A DNA stretch of 62,000 nt from Cristatella mucedo (lineage: Eukaryota; Bryozoa; Phylactolaemata; Cristatellidae), in the NCBI GenBank assembly GCA_009760855.2, contig WPIO01000013.1, positions 4,435,001 through 4,497,000 of the forward strand, in the 5' to 3' direction. Each line of letters starts with the position of its first letter. The first letter of the stretch is position 1. The notes under the pieces are model-generated. The model saw only the letters and a list, made by a program, of their open reading frames with translations, was not told the DNA's origin and did no database searches. A program made the translations under genes and the position numbers. Shown piece by piece: positions 35,640-48,679 of the stretch.

Positions 35640-38600
35640 TGCTTCAGATTTTCAGATTAAGGACTTAGCTGGCGCCAAATTCGCTGCGCACGCTCGGTAT
35701 GCAGCGCCGATGGAGCTCAAAGACTTGAAGCGGTTGCTTTTGTATGAGCCATTTTTAAAGTCTCAAATTGGGCAAGTGATTTATCGAGCAGGGAATAAAT
35801 AGGCAGCGCTCCGAACACCGCTTGCGCATGCTGATGTTTACGCAGAGCAGAAGCTGGCACCTCTGTGACAGATTTAGCTGAGAGCGTCCGCGCTCCACTT
35901 GCGCTCGACATAACATAGGCCAGCCAATCGGCCGAGCCGCTGGCGTCCGGTTGGCCCTGGTAGGCGGGTACTGACTGGCTTACTGATGGCCGACTGATGG
36001 CTGACGCGAACTGCAGCGCATTCCAATCTTTCGCGCGCTCCTCATTCACCTGCCCCGGGCGCTCCTCGCTTGACGTCAAGCGAGCGAGTGCTAATCTCCA
36101 AACCCGCTCCGAGGAACTGCCAATGATTTCGAAAGCCTTGTTTTGTTTGGTAAACACCTCACTCGACCTGTGCAGACTCTCGCGTCGGAAGAATGGCAAG
36201 GAAGAATGTGCGTTGCTGCGGCTTCAGCTGTGCTCTTCGTCGCCGCCGCTATCGCATCGTGCAGCAATCCCCCGGAAATGAACGACACCTGCGGCGTCGA
36301 CAGAGCCGCTGACACTGTTACGCGCTTGGCTTGGCCAGCAGCTTCGGAGATCGCTTGCAATAGGCTTGGTAACTGTGCTGTTCAACAACAGAGCTCGATT
36401 CAGCGTGTCAAGGGTCAAGCGTAGCGCGTCGTTGCTGTAAACGGGCGCTCCCCCACCCGCATCGGCTTGACGCGCTAGATCGGGCGACCGGGCTCTCAGA
36501 AAACTCGCCGGCTAACTGCAAAATCGTCGCTTGGCCCTATTTTTCTGCAAGATTTAAGCTATCGCTCAGAAGCATACAGCCGCTAAAAATCGCAAGCAAC
36601 AACCGTAACCTGGCTGATTGGAATGTCAGCGTTACTGTGTGCGTTACTGCTATGACCCGGATATCTTAAGTAAAGCAAGAGGCAAGGAATTTGCAGATCT
36701 CCGACTTAAATCCCAGCTGCAATGCTGTCGGTTTTTTGTCGGTGCCTCGCTTTTATATGTGGCCAGCGAAGGTCTCGATTTGATCAGACCAGCGCAGTGT
36801 TTCGTCGGGGCAAGTCCGCAGCTCCGTTCTCACTCGACATTCTGCCAGCAACGTTGAATCGCCGCATGCTGATTACTATGCGGCGACCATGCGGCGACCA
36901 GTACACTGGTCACCGCATTACTCGCACCGACTCAATTAGATATTAATGCGAGTGAATCGCAATCCAAATTCTTAAGAAGTTACACACCGAAAGAATATCC
37001 TAGCGATAGCTTGTCTTTCTGTAACGCGCCTAGTCCCGCGGGAGTTGAACGCGAGCGTTCGACCTGGATGGAGACTGAAAATTCTTGCGACTCGGCCCAT
37101 TCGATTGGACCATGCGGGCGATCGAATATGGTTAGCCACGAAATGTCTGGATCCTCAGGTCCAGGTTGGTTTCCTATTGAAAGGCAGATTGCTCGTCCAT
37201 CGACTAATCGCAATCGCAATCCACAAGGCCTTCGCAAGGCGTGTACGAAGACGGTAGATCTGAGTCGCACGCACATAATAGGACATCCGAGACGTTCAGC
37301 CAGCCACTCTGTTCAGCTTCCACTCGTTTCGCGCTCTCAGCGCGCGGCCGCTCCTTCTCGTCTCTTTCGCTTATGGCTAGCGGCTGCTCCTCGCTTCTCG
37401 ATTTAATTGCCCTCGCTGTTTGTGGTACTTTGACGTCGACGTTCGCTATGCAAGCCAATCTGGTGCTTATACTCTGCCTGCGTCAATTTGCCGAATACAA
37501 GACGCACGCGCAGCGGAAGTTCCTTGAGAAAGTAAAGTTATCTCGCGGAACCGCCGCTTTAATCGCGAATGCACCTAAGGCATTCAGTGATGCGGGCAAG
37601 TGGCCTTCCGCTCCAAATATTTTGAATGCTTTTGAGAGTCGCTCTCAATTGAAATACGCACCGGACGGTCGCCACCGAGTTGCTCATAGGGATTCGCCTT
37701 AACTATCGAGCAGGTTAATCGCAAACCTGCCAATTGACGCACCAGTCTTGGTGTCAAGTTGCCTCAGCAATCACAAGTTCGGCTACACTTGCTCAAACGG
37801 GCTAATGAATGCTGATTGCATCCGATCGCTGCCGTCTCGCAGGTGGCCACAGGAGACAGCCGACCGCGATAGACAGCCGACCGCGCTAGACAGCTAACCG
37901 CACTAGACAGCCAACCGCAGTAGACAGCCGGCGGCAGTTTACAGCCGGCCACAGTTTACTGTCGGCGATGCTGTCAAGATTGTGAACAGCAGCCTTCCAC
38001 ATGATGGGTTCGTCATTCTTTCGTGCCGCCACGATTTTTAACAGCAGTCCTCCACATATGGGTTCGTCATTCGTTCGAGCGCGCAGGCCCTGGCCTTGTG
38101 ACCCTGACACACACTTATCGAAACACCATTAGGGCCACACGCATCTGCGAAAGCCAAAGACCCTACATTGGGCGTCGCCGACGAACCAGTTCACGGATCC
38201 CTTGAACCGTATCTCGCATCCCTGAACTGTCGGTCGAGCGCAAGCTCGGCTCGACCGTTACTCGAGGGGGGCGGCGGAGACAGTTTTAAGTAAGGACTAC
38301 CCACGGGTAGACGCACGAAAATTCTGCAACGAGGCGTGTAAGAGGAGCGCACAGGTTTTCAAAACCAGTCAGTCCGTACTATTTCTCAAGAGGCTGAGCG
38401 CGACAAGGAAGCGCTGCTGCACTTGACGAGGACGCGCAAGGATACGCACGACGCGCATCACTCACACAAAGAAGCTCCGCCGTCGTCGCTACTTCCACCG
38501 CGGAGCAGGGACGCGGGGCGCGGATAGCCAGCGAAATATCGGAGGGGCCATCGCGACCGCTGCGCTCCGAGTCAGCAGGCCGTGGAACGGTGCCGAATCC

Positions 38601-39530
38601 GAGCCGCCGCTAGCCGCTAGCCGGGACGTGCATACGCATATATATCCGGGGCTTTGCAGCCCACAGAGCGCACGCTGGTGCTGGAGACGGAGCCGATGCC
38701 ACAGCGAGCTCGAAGCTGCCAGGAAGGAGTCAGCGAGATCGTAGCGAGGGCGTAGCGGACGAGGAGTTCCCAGGACTTTCTCAATCGGCTTCCTTCAGAC
38801 TTCAATGGAGGAAAGTGCTTCTCACTGGATCTCGCGTGTCGAGTCTCGGTTCCAGACGCGGCTGAGCTAAGCCTCGCTCTGATTTCCAACGTAGCGAGAG
38901 CGATCGGTTGACGCTGCCAAGCGTTGCGTGGACGCGATTTTTCCACCGCTGAGTCAGCTACCGCAAGAATGCCCTCCTCCGGTAAGCTTACGAGTGGGTG
39001 CGTATTCTAATGTCAGCAAAAAAAGGTAACGACTTCTCTTCGCCTGCAAATAGCGCCGTCAGTCCGTGGAAACATTAGCGCAGTCCGCCCGGGAGATTCC
39101 ACCATCGGGCTCGGGCGGCCAATGGGGCGTAGCTCAGCGTTAATCCGTGAGCCTGGCGGCGACTGACGTCAAGAAAGCAACATAAATTAAGAGCTGTAGA
39201 AAAGTGAAGCTACTGCCTGACCGGCGCCTACTGTTCTGCTTCATTCGTCGGCAGGCAAGGAAAGTGCCAGTCTGCGTTCTTCTGCGAACCAGTTCCTTAG
39301 TACTCTAAGCTACGAGAGGCCGGTTTAAAGTAGCGGTAGTTTAAGGTAGCGGGAAAGCGAATATATAATAGCAGCCCGCGAAGAAAGTAACCCCCGTGAG
39401 CGTCTGGTTGCCAGTTGCAGCAAAATTTGAGGAGCCATTTATCGAGCTCGAATTTAGATAATTGTAAGGGCCCACGGCCCGTCCTTGCATCTTGGCTGGC
39501 TATTGTGAACACTTCTAACCATGCTACTCT
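35640..39530. other. 3.9 kb without a supported gene or element
   Basis: Several frames of 90-160 codons occur (minus strand 35717-36199; plus strand 37241-37702), with no family resemblance, convincing splice structure or repeats. The first could be an exon of an unknown gene, but I have no positive evidence. It contains the palindrome at 36065-36084 and short AGACAGCC(G/A)ACCGC repeats at about 37850-37935. Confidence 0.4.
36065..36084. promoter_or_regulatory. 20-bp palindrome containing a consensus CRE
   Basis: CTCGCTTGACGTCAAGCGAG is perfectly self-complementary and centred on TGACGTCA (36071-36078), the full consensus for CREB/ATF dimers. No transcription unit is identified nearby. Confidence 0.45.
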
Positions 39531-39534
39531 TGCT

Positions 39535-39655
39535 GTCATCGAGCAGGCTACCACTAACCTTTCGATCGTGCTTTCGTTGCAGCAAATGTAAAATGCCTAG
39601 AAAGAGATCGAGTTCTGTGAGGACCCTATAACAAATGTATTATTATAATTAGTAT
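39535..39655 (+). mobile_element. LINE-A 3' end only
   Basis: TTCGATCGTGCTTTCGTTGC AGCAAATGTAAAATGCCTAG, then the AGAGATCGAGTTCTGTGAGG stem-loop and a TATTATTATAATT end. Confidence 0.78.
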
Positions 39656-39824
39656 AACACGAGGCCTGCTAGGTCGAGGTGAAGGTCAATCCGGGTCGGC
39701 CCCGATGCATGGGCGAAGGTCAACCTGTCCGTGTGGGCAACGCGAAAGTTAATTAGACGTTACGTGCCCAGTGTTGGTCGCCATTTATCTATGCATTTTT
39801 ATGTATGCTATTGTGACTAGTTTC

Positions 39825-40420
39825 AAAGGTAATAATACTAGTAACAGCAATACATTTTCTATAGCGCCCTCAGAGAACTCAATCTCGTTCTAGGCACTTT
39901 ACATTTGCGATTAAGGAAGCGTGATCGAATGATTAGCAGTAACATGCTCAACGAACAACAAAGATAACATGGTTGGAGGTGACGCGCCCAGGGTCAGCAT
40001 GCAAATATGGCCACTGGTAGCATGCATAGTGTCAGCACACATAAGCACACAGAGAACAAATCACACGGACCCACTAAATGCTGAGTTAAATAGATGTTTT
40101 TCGTTTCTTTTTAATGTGGTCAAGCGAGGGGGTGTCGTGACGCAAGTCGAATGTGAGTCCCAGGCTTTGGGAGCATACACAATAAAGTCTCCAAAGGATT
40201 TGTAGCTCGTACGAGGTACAGGTAAACGATTAGATTCCAAAAATTGAGTGCTGCAATGATCAGCTTGGTCGGGGAATAGATCTGATGGCAAGGCTGGAGC
40301 TAGAGAATGAAGGGACCTAAAAGGGAACGAAAAACCTTGAAGTCGATGCGTTGCTCGGCGAGAAGTGGTGTGATGTGTTATAACGCAAAGTTGGCAATTC
40401 TCTGTGTCCCACGGCAACGA
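39825..40420 (-). mobile_element. LINE-A truncated copy
   Basis: The tail is at 39845-39905. The minus strand of 40061-40417 encodes VPRTSYKSFGDFIVYAPKAW and LTTLKRNEKHLF, the ORF end with frameshifts, plus upstream residues resembling FPFRSLHSLAPALPSDL. A 15-bp tandem array starts just beyond its 5' end. Confidence 0.8.
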
Positions 40421-40435
40421 CGAGCAAAGAAAACG

Positions 40436-40536
40436 AGCTTATATCGCATCGTCTTATATCGCATCGTCTTATATCGCATCGTCTTATATCGCACCTTCTT
40501 ATATCGCACCGTCTTATATCGCACCGTCTTATATCG
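40436..40536. repeat. 15-bp tandem repeat, about 6.5 units
   Basis: Units of CTTATATCGCATCGT, the later ones reading CACCGT, give the in-frame pattern YRIVL. Later units share a T-to-C change, indicating stepwise growth. Confidence 0.93.
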
Positions 40537-41129
40537 GCAATACGGACAATCCATTAATTTATCAAGAAGCCGACACGGTTGCTAAGTCAGCAAATAAAGT
40601 ATCCTGCGAAAAAGTGCCTGAGGCGTCTGCATTCGTTGACGTTGCAAGCGGAGAGCGGTTACGAATGAGCGTGCGAGCTAGCACGACTCTCTTTCCTGTC
40701 ATCTCTGAGATCTGTGAATTTAACTAGAGAGGACTGGCAGCGGTACGACATTCCATTCTTTCTTTCTTTCTAGCTTTCTGATATTTTGGTGCTATATCTA
40801 ATGCATTATTATTATTACTATAATCGCTAGAACTACGAAATTAGAAGTGATGCCTCATCCTGAGTTTTCCACTGAGTCTAACTCGTGTAAGCAAAGTTAA
40901 TCATAGAGCTACGAACACTTAAGGATATCTTTCTTTTTATTAAGATTACCAACAGGCTAACATGCAAGTCATATGGTGCAGACACGTTACTCCTCAATTC
41001 ATGAATTCTCACTCCTCAGTTCATTCTGTGCAGCCTCTTCCGCAATAACCCCTTCCCCCACATAGCGATCGATATAATTTACGTTTGGGCCTCATTTTGT
41101 CAGCCCAGATCTGAACAAGAGAGGCCATT

Positions 41130-41216
41130 GTCGTTTCCTTTGCGGCACACGTAAAGCACCTAGAAATATATTGAGTTCTCTGAGGGCGCTTTACCAAGTG
41201 TGTCATTATTATTATC
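41130..41216 (+). mobile_element. LINE-A 3' end only
   Basis: TTTGCGGCACACGTAAAGCA CCTAG, then ATTGAGTTCTCTGAGGGCGC TTTACCAAGTG and an ATT run. Confidence 0.78.
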
Positions 41217-41469
41217 ATGTGTTCTCAAGGCCCGGTAGTGCCAATGCCGCAATCAATAAACAGCTCGCACGGTTTTTTTTTTGAATTGGGCACTTGCACG
41301 TGAACAAGATAGACTCTAACCATAGCTCCGCAGTTTCCACGGCACCACGATCTGTCGTAGCAGCAAAAGCGAGGCCACCGAAAGCACGGTCTCTTGATTG
41401 ACACTCTTCAAAATATACCGAAGCGTGAAGGTCGGCTGCCGATCCAGAAGCCTCATCGAAGTGGCGATT

Positions 41470-41985
41470 GGAAATAGATGGAAAGCTTCTTTGGCTCCAG
41501 CCTATCTCTCAGATCTACTCCCCCACCAGGTCAAGCATCGTACCACCAGCTTTCCGGAATCCAACAGCCTACCAAAACCTTGTACAAACCTCAAATCCTT
41601 TGGAGACTTTAGTTCGTATGCTCCCAAAGCCTGGAACTCCCTCCCGACTTGCGTCAGAACATCCTCTGGCTTGACCACATTTAAAAAGAACTTAAAACAC
41701 TCCTATTTAGGACAGCATTTAGTGGGTCCCTGTGATTCGTCCTTCATGTGCTTATGCGTGCTGACGCTGTGCATGCTGCCACTAACCACATTTGCCTGCT
41801 GACCCTGTGCATGTCACCCCTAACCATGTTATTCATGCTGAATTCCTGTTTGTTTATCAAGCATGATATTACTCATCATCCAATCGCGTTTCCCTTTGCA
41901 GCCAATGTAAAGCGCCTAGAAAGAGATTGAGTTCTCCGAGGGCGCTTTATCAAGTGCATTATTATTATTAATCATTATCATCATC
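41470..41985 (+). mobile_element. LINE-A truncated copy, ORF end open
   Basis: From about 41490 the frame reads LAPAYLSDLLPHQVKHRTTS, FPESNSLPKPCTNLKSFGDF, SSYAPKAWNSLPTCVRTSSG and LTTFKKNLKHSYLG, with no frameshift in this part. The 3' UTR and tail (AAAGCGCCTAGAAAGAGATT, GAGGGCGCTTTATCAAGTGC, ATT run) are complete. A 5'-truncated, relatively young copy. Confidence 0.87.
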
Positions 41986-42029
41986 CCGCTTGCACTGGGC
42001 TGCACCTGCTGCACCGCTCGAAGCATAGG

Positions 42030-42092
42030 CGTCAAGTGCGTCGTCAAGGATCGTCGAGTGCGAGCGCCTTACCACTTAGCTAAGACCGTTGG
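42030..42092 (-). mobile_element. tRNA-like head fragment (weak)
   Basis: On the minus strand CGGTCTTAGCTAAGTGGTAA GGCGCTCGC looks like a box A followed by a tRNA anticodon-arm region. No box B or SINE body is clear. Confidence 0.3.
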
Positions 42093-42599
42093 CCTGTCAG
42101 AAATGTGGCGCGGCGACGACCGGCGTTGTAATCCTTCTCTTCGTACGCGGAGGTATAACTCGACGCGCCCTTCTCAATTGTTTGATAGGCTGCCGTTGGA
42201 AAGGCGACCGCACGAATCCGCCTTGGCCTAATAATTCTGCCTGCGAATGTGCGCACACATTTTCCCGAGTCCCCTTTGAGGGCGTGGCCATCGACGAGAA
42301 GGAAACGAGCTCCTCGGCTCCAACGTCAGCTCCCGAACGCGACCGCCGAAGCGACCGAAGCGCCAGCAAGATGCGATGGCGCGTACGCACCACGCCTTCG
42401 CTTGAGCCACTTACTGCAGCTGTTGCTCTTCGAATTCCACGAAATCGTAGCAGCGGCGCGGTTGAAAGGGCACGTGACTGACGCGCCTCTTATTTCCGCC
42501 ACAGGCGGCGAATTAGTGGTAATTAATCGGCTTCGCGGTGGGTGCGGTGCGGTGCGCGGATCGGCCGCGGCGGCCGGCGGCCCTGCCTGAACGGGAGGC

Positions 42600-42740
42600 T
42601 ACGAAATAAATATGAGAATAAATATAAATCATTCGTATAGCGCCCTAAGAGAACTTAATCTCCATTCACGCGCTTCGTGCGTGCCTCGGGGCTCGAGCTC
42701 ACGACCTCGGCCTGTGACTGCGACGCCAGCTCAAACTCGT
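42600..42740 (-). mobile_element. SINE-A copy
   Basis: From + left to right: AATATAAATCATTCGTATAG CGCCCTAAGAGAACTTAATC (tail), then GGGGCTCGAGCTCACGACCT (box B region, minus strand) and a degenerate head. Same family as the 1826-2035 copy. Confidence 0.65.
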
Positions 42741-42744
42741 CACG

Positions 42745-45420
42745 AGCGACGTGCCGCCAGGCTACTCGCTAGTGTGCGTCACTTGCCTCGTGTCCCAGAC
42801 TAACTTACAATTCCTTGAAGAGGGTGCCGCCTCCACTCGCTGGCCTCCACGAGCCTAGAAACCGCTGCCGCCGCCGCCGCTGACGGCTCGTGTTGGCGGC
42901 CGGCGTCTGCCAATTTTACTGCACTGAAAGAGACGCTAGGAAAGACTGAGCGTTCCTCGCAGCCCTTGCTCTGTCCGAGTGTGAACTGTCATTTATACGC
43001 TTGCGCGTTCTGCAACAACGCACGCGGTGACAAAAAAGACATGGCGGCGCGCTTTTGTATGGCGCACCATTAAAATTGCCTTTCCTCCCCCCCCCCTAGG
43101 TGCATTGACTGCTTTCATGCGAATGTTTGAGTGCATTTCACTAGTCGATGGTCCTAGTGAGACGGCGGCAAACGTGCTGGATCGGTGACAGGTTTTCACT
43201 GGAGGACAGATTTTGAATTTGGTTTGCGGTTCCCAAATTTATGTTGACTAGGAACCGGTTGTGTCACCATCCCCATGATTTGACGGTATCAATGCCCAAG
43301 TCATGTTAATAGGCTGCCAGTTGTTCCCGAGCCGGACGGGAGTAGCGCCCGAGACTCGATGCTCAGATCGGAAGTTGAGTGGTGTTCTGGGCACGCTGTC
43401 CGAGTTGTACGCTGCGGCCGATCCTGGACTCACGTATAACACCTCCGTCGATGTCGAGTAGACAGCTCGACGCTATGGATATAGAGAGTTACCTTAACGT
43501 TACCTTGGTAACGTACTGGCGCTCTTTCTCGCTGCCGCGAGCGATCCCCTACGGTCGGCAAACGTACGCGGATTGACACTCGTCACTTTGTGGCTCAAAG
43601 GTGACTGGCTTCGACAGTAATAGCTCCATTACGAGTGGCTTGTTTTAGACCTGGGGACGTTTCTGCAGAAGCCGCTGCGCCTGCTACGCCTGTAGCGCCA
43701 CTAACGCTACCGCAGAGAGTCTTCTTGTGTGCGTTTGCCTGGTCATCTACCAATGAAACACTGATTCTCATTAATGCTCGCTTATCATTTTCTCTGGTTG
43801 CAAGCTGTAAATCGCCCGGATGTTGAATAGGTTCTCTCGAGTGCTTTAAAAAAGGTCTTATTTTTCAGACCGGTAGAGCGTAAATGAAGGCTGGTTTCGC
43901 CAATTAGTGAGCATAAGTGTAGGTGCAGAGCAGAAGTGAAGCTATTGATCAGTGTGACATAATCTAAGGCAGTGCTCAGAACGCGGTCTTAGGTCAGCAC
44001 GAATTCCCATAGGTCATAGGTCGGCAAACTCGGGCCTAGTAGCCTAGTAGTCTAGTCCGACCCAACGGCCTCTGGTTTTTTACGGTTGGATACAGCGGCG
44101 GCCTAATGGAGTTGTCGCGGTTGTGTTCCCCTTCTTCAAACGCTGGTTGCAGCTCTAGCTTGCGGCCCGCGTCTATTTTTAGAACTGGTGTCGGGCGCTT
44201 GTGCGAAACCGAAGCGCCCGACCGGGGAGGGATGATACATGTCTACCCCTATATAGTATTGCCTCGCGCACCTGTGCGCGTCTCTTGCGACTGCTTCGTT
44301 TGCTCAGGCCGCGCCCTAATGCGCCGCGGTCCTAATGGAGCTGGCGTGGCCAGAACAAACAATTGTTCCGGCCTAGCGTGCTTTCTCGAAATTCTGAAAT
44401 GGCCCACTAGTGCAAAACGTTAGAAGAGGGAATCGCAACAAGATTCTTTAATCGGCCTTCCGCAAAGGTTTGTCCAGCGACAAGGGCGGATTAAGTGTCT
44501 AAAATAAATTGAGATCGCTCGCAATCGTCATCATGCACGTATTCGTCACGCAATAGCTGTGGCTCAGTTGGCTTGCTGCGGTAAGCCCGATATCGTCAAC
44601 GTCCTTAATTCTTTTCGAATCCAGCCGATTCACCTCGCTGATGTTTTGGTCGCGCGCGCTTGCCCTTCTTCGCCATCCGAACTGAGTGCGCCGCCTAGGA
44701 TTAATTCGGAGGGTCAGTGCAGGCGCCGATGTTCCAAACCCGAACACCGACCGGGCTCGCTGCCGCACGCGACGCTGCGAGGTGACTGCAGCTGGAGTCG
44801 GGCACCTCGAGAAATAGAGCAAACGCTCCGCGGAAGACGCCGGTGTCTGGAGCTACGCCACTTCATCTCTCGAGGAATTTCGGCAGCTGCAAAATGCTCA
44901 CCTTAGGTGCCAGAGATCTGAGACCAAAGTAAAAGCACGTCTCGCTGTGTCGACGAAAAGCCGCCAGCGCTCGCGGAGCGAGCTCTTTGCTCTTTGATTG
45001 GTTGTTTTTTATTTCGATATTCTTTTGGCTTGGCCTTATTTTTGGTTAATGTGTAAACAAGAAATGACGCTTCTCGTTTTCTGCGATACTTTGTCATAAA
45101 TTTGGATGCTAACGCAATGCACAAGTCTTCAAAAGTAAACTGCTTTCACCATTGTCTGTCTCCAATTCTTTGTCTCTGTCTTTGGTCTTTCTCTCCTATA
45201 GCTCGCACTGCGTCCTCTTTCACTCCTGCTGATGCTACGTCCTCTTTCACTCTTTCTACGGATGCGCGCGCGCACACACACGCACGCACGCACGCACGCA
45301 TGCACATACACATTGCAAGCTTGCATGCACACATACGAATACGCACATACAGTTTTTACCGGTTTTAGGCGCGATCTTAATGCTTTGACCTTTATTCGAA
45401 AAAAATCTACTCATTTCACG
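42745..45420. other. 2.7 kb without a supported gene
   Basis: Short frames only. A CA/GCAC-rich run is at about 45265-45310. A segment near 43350 with slight 5S-rRNA-like wording was examined and rejected. Confidence 0.4.
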
Positions 45421-45426
45421 AGTTGA

Positions 45427-45471
45427 GCTCGAGTTGAGAGGCTCGAGTTGAGAGGCTCGAGTTGAGAGGCC
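45427..45471. repeat. 15-bp tandem repeat, three units
   Basis: GCTCGAGTTGAGAG-type unit repeated three times without visible change. Confidence 0.85.
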
Positions 45472-45474
45472 CTT

Positions 45475-46640
45475 TCTTCCGAAGCTTCGACTTCGGTGAG
45501 CTGTCACAGTCGCCGACGAGGTGGATGGGTGAGTGGGTGGGCGGGTGAGCGGGCGGGCATGGGCCATCATTGTTGCTATCCCTCCACAGTTGCTTTAGAT
45601 ATTCGCTCGGAATTCGCTGAACCTCTACGGATTGCGAGGATTCGGTGGCTATCGGCTGCTAGCTAGCACCTGCTCGCAGTGTCTAGCTGGACGCCACGTC
45701 TCTCCGCCCGCGAGCCTGGGAACGGCGACGCGACGACCGCTGCTCCGCACGTTCCGCATTGCACCGGTGAGCGCCGCCCGCGCGCTGCCGCCACATGTCT
45801 GCTCGCTTTAGCTTGACACTGGTAACCAAAAGGACACCTGCTGGAGGCCGAACGAGCGGGCGCCGACTGCCGGCCGGTTGTTGTGATCGGTTTTGCAGCG
45901 GCGCTACCTGCGCCGCCGGCCTCCAGCTTTCACCGGCCAGCGCGCCGCTCTTCTCTGAGCCGCTCTACTCCGAGCTCTTTCTCTCGAGTCTGGTCGCAGG
46001 ATGAGCGCGCGCCGCTCGCAAGCAAAGCTTCATTCAAACGCAATCGTCGAACGGCTAGTTTAGCGAGGCGAGGCATTCATAGTTCGTAGGTGCGATGCCT
46101 GCGAGCCTGCGTCCCCAATGGAAGTAGTCGTAGTCCGCTAGCCGCCCGCCGCGAGTACTGCACTCACTGGCTAGCCAGAGAGCGCCGAGAGTTTTCTGAA
46201 GATCTACTCGCTACTGCGCTTGGACTAGGCCGCTGGAAATCTGGAAAGCCACTTGGTGACGCACGGAGAGTGAGCGGCTTTGGCACGACGGCGTGACGTT
46301 TCATTCGAGCGCCGCTCCGTGTCAAGCCGTTTCCGGCTCTCGCTTGTTGTTGTTTTAGAGCGAAGTGCAGGCGCTCTCATTCGCAGGCACTCGCGCAAGG
46401 CCTAGGCACTCGCGCAAGGCGCAGGCGCTCGCCCAGTCATCGTTAGAGTCGGCGTCGAGTCGCCTTCCTTGCTTGCGTTGAGACGGCTGCTGCTGCTGCT
46501 AAGCTCAACGGCTTTCTTGACCTTTGAAATTCGGTTGCTGCTCTGGCGTGTGCAGGCGTTACTTTTAACGAACGAGGCTCGTTATTCGTATTCTGTCTCA
46601 GAGTCTAGAGTCTCCACGGTGTTGCCACGGTGTTGCCACG
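45475..46640. other. GC-rich intergenic DNA
   Basis: A short duplication (GGCACTCGCGCAAGGC repeated near 46386-46421) and a CTGCTGCTGCT run at 46486. No supported gene. Confidence 0.4.
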
Positions 46641-46644
46641 AAGC

Positions 46645-47470
<826 letters not shown>

Positions 47471-47749
47471 GGGAAAGAGGAAGGCAGAGAAAGAGCAAAC
47501 GAGCGTGTTATTTACAATGAGCAGTTTGAAGGGGAGCTTTTTCTAACTCTTTACCAGTCTTTATCAGTGCTAGAAAAAATAAAAGTAAAGCGCGGTGAGG
47601 CATAGAGACAGGAAGCTCCTACAACTAACACCATCAGGCACCATGAGAGATTTCTCTAAATTCTACCCTATAATTTGACGTGCGATGCTAACGATCTGAC
47701 CACAACTGCGAATAGAGCTTTAGTTTGCATTTACCTGTAGCCTGTTACA

Positions 47750-48025
47750 GATGCACACGTGTGCAGAAAAACAAAGAGTTGCACATCGATTTTTGAAGGA
47801 GCAGCAACGTCCGAGCTCAATGTCGAGGTCATTAATGACGTGCCTTATAGAGAGTAATTGTTCATGGCATCGACGCAGTCATGGCACATTCACTACCTCA
47901 ACCGCTCCCCTGACTCTGCTATGCTTCTCACTTTTACTTTATTGCGTGAGGTGAAGTCTGCTGGCTACCGAATGCGTACCAAAAGCCGCTTACGCTGTAA
48001 GTGCGCTATACAAAACTCTCCTGCG
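47750..48025 (+). mobile_element. LINE-B 3' end
   Basis: Ends with GTCTGCTGGCTACCGAATGC GTACCAAAAGCCGCTTACGC and GTAAGTGCGCTATACAAAAC, matching the LINE-B tail at 35108-35200 in the opposite orientation. Upstream, TGGCACATTCACTACCTCAA resembles the LINE-B 3' UTR only loosely. Confidence 0.6.
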
Positions 48026-48184
48026 TAAACACCCGCACAGTCCTGGTGGCTTTGTCGAGTCGCATTTGGAGACACATTACATTGCCGACGCCGATGTGAA
48101 AGGCTAGTTAAATCTTGAATAGTAAATGTACACTATTAAATTCCTAGATGAATTGCAGCGTGCTGTGTCGCTAGCTCCGAAGTA

Positions 48185-48642
48185 TTTCTCTCGTCAACAT
48201 ACTACTCCCCCATCAGGCCAAGCATCGCACCAGCCGCTTTTCGGAATCCAACAGTCTACAGATACCTCGTACAAACCTCAAATCCTTTGGAGACCGTGCA
48301 TTTAGTTCGTATGCTCCCAAAGCCTGGAACTCCCTCCCGACCTGCGTCAGAACATCCCCTGACCTGACCACATTTAAAAGGAACTTAAAAACACACCTAT
48401 TTAGGAGAGCATTTAGTGGGTCCCTGTGATTCGTCCTTCACGTGCCTATGCGTGCTGACACTGTGCATGCTGCCACTAACCACATTTGCATACTGACCCT
48501 GCGCATGTCACGCTTAACCATGTTATTCATTTTGTTTGTTTTTCAAGCATGATTTTACTTACCATTTAATTGCATTTCCCTTTGCAGCAAATTTAAAGCG
48601 CCTAGAAAGAGATTAAGTTCTCTGAGGGCGCTTTATCAAGTA

Positions 48643-48673
<31 letters not shown>

Positions 48674-48675
48674 GT
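48185..48675 (+). mobile_element. LINE-A truncated copy (young subfamily)
   Basis: Carries the ORF end (LKSFGDRAFSSYAPKAWNSL, PTCVRTSPDLTTFKRNLKTH), a complete 3' UTR and an (ATT)n end of about ten units. It shares variants with the 60.8-61.4 kb copy (GATTTTACTTACCATTTAAT and AAGTACATTATT), which marks a subfamily. Truncated upstream of LPHQAKH. Confidence 0.87.
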
Positions 48676-48679
48676 CAAC

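Noticed and set aside
43330-43400. Segment with slight 5S rRNA-like wording (CTCAGATCGGAAGTTGAGT)
   Set aside because: Only about 30 bases resemble 5S rRNA, with no matching flanks or internal control region spacing.
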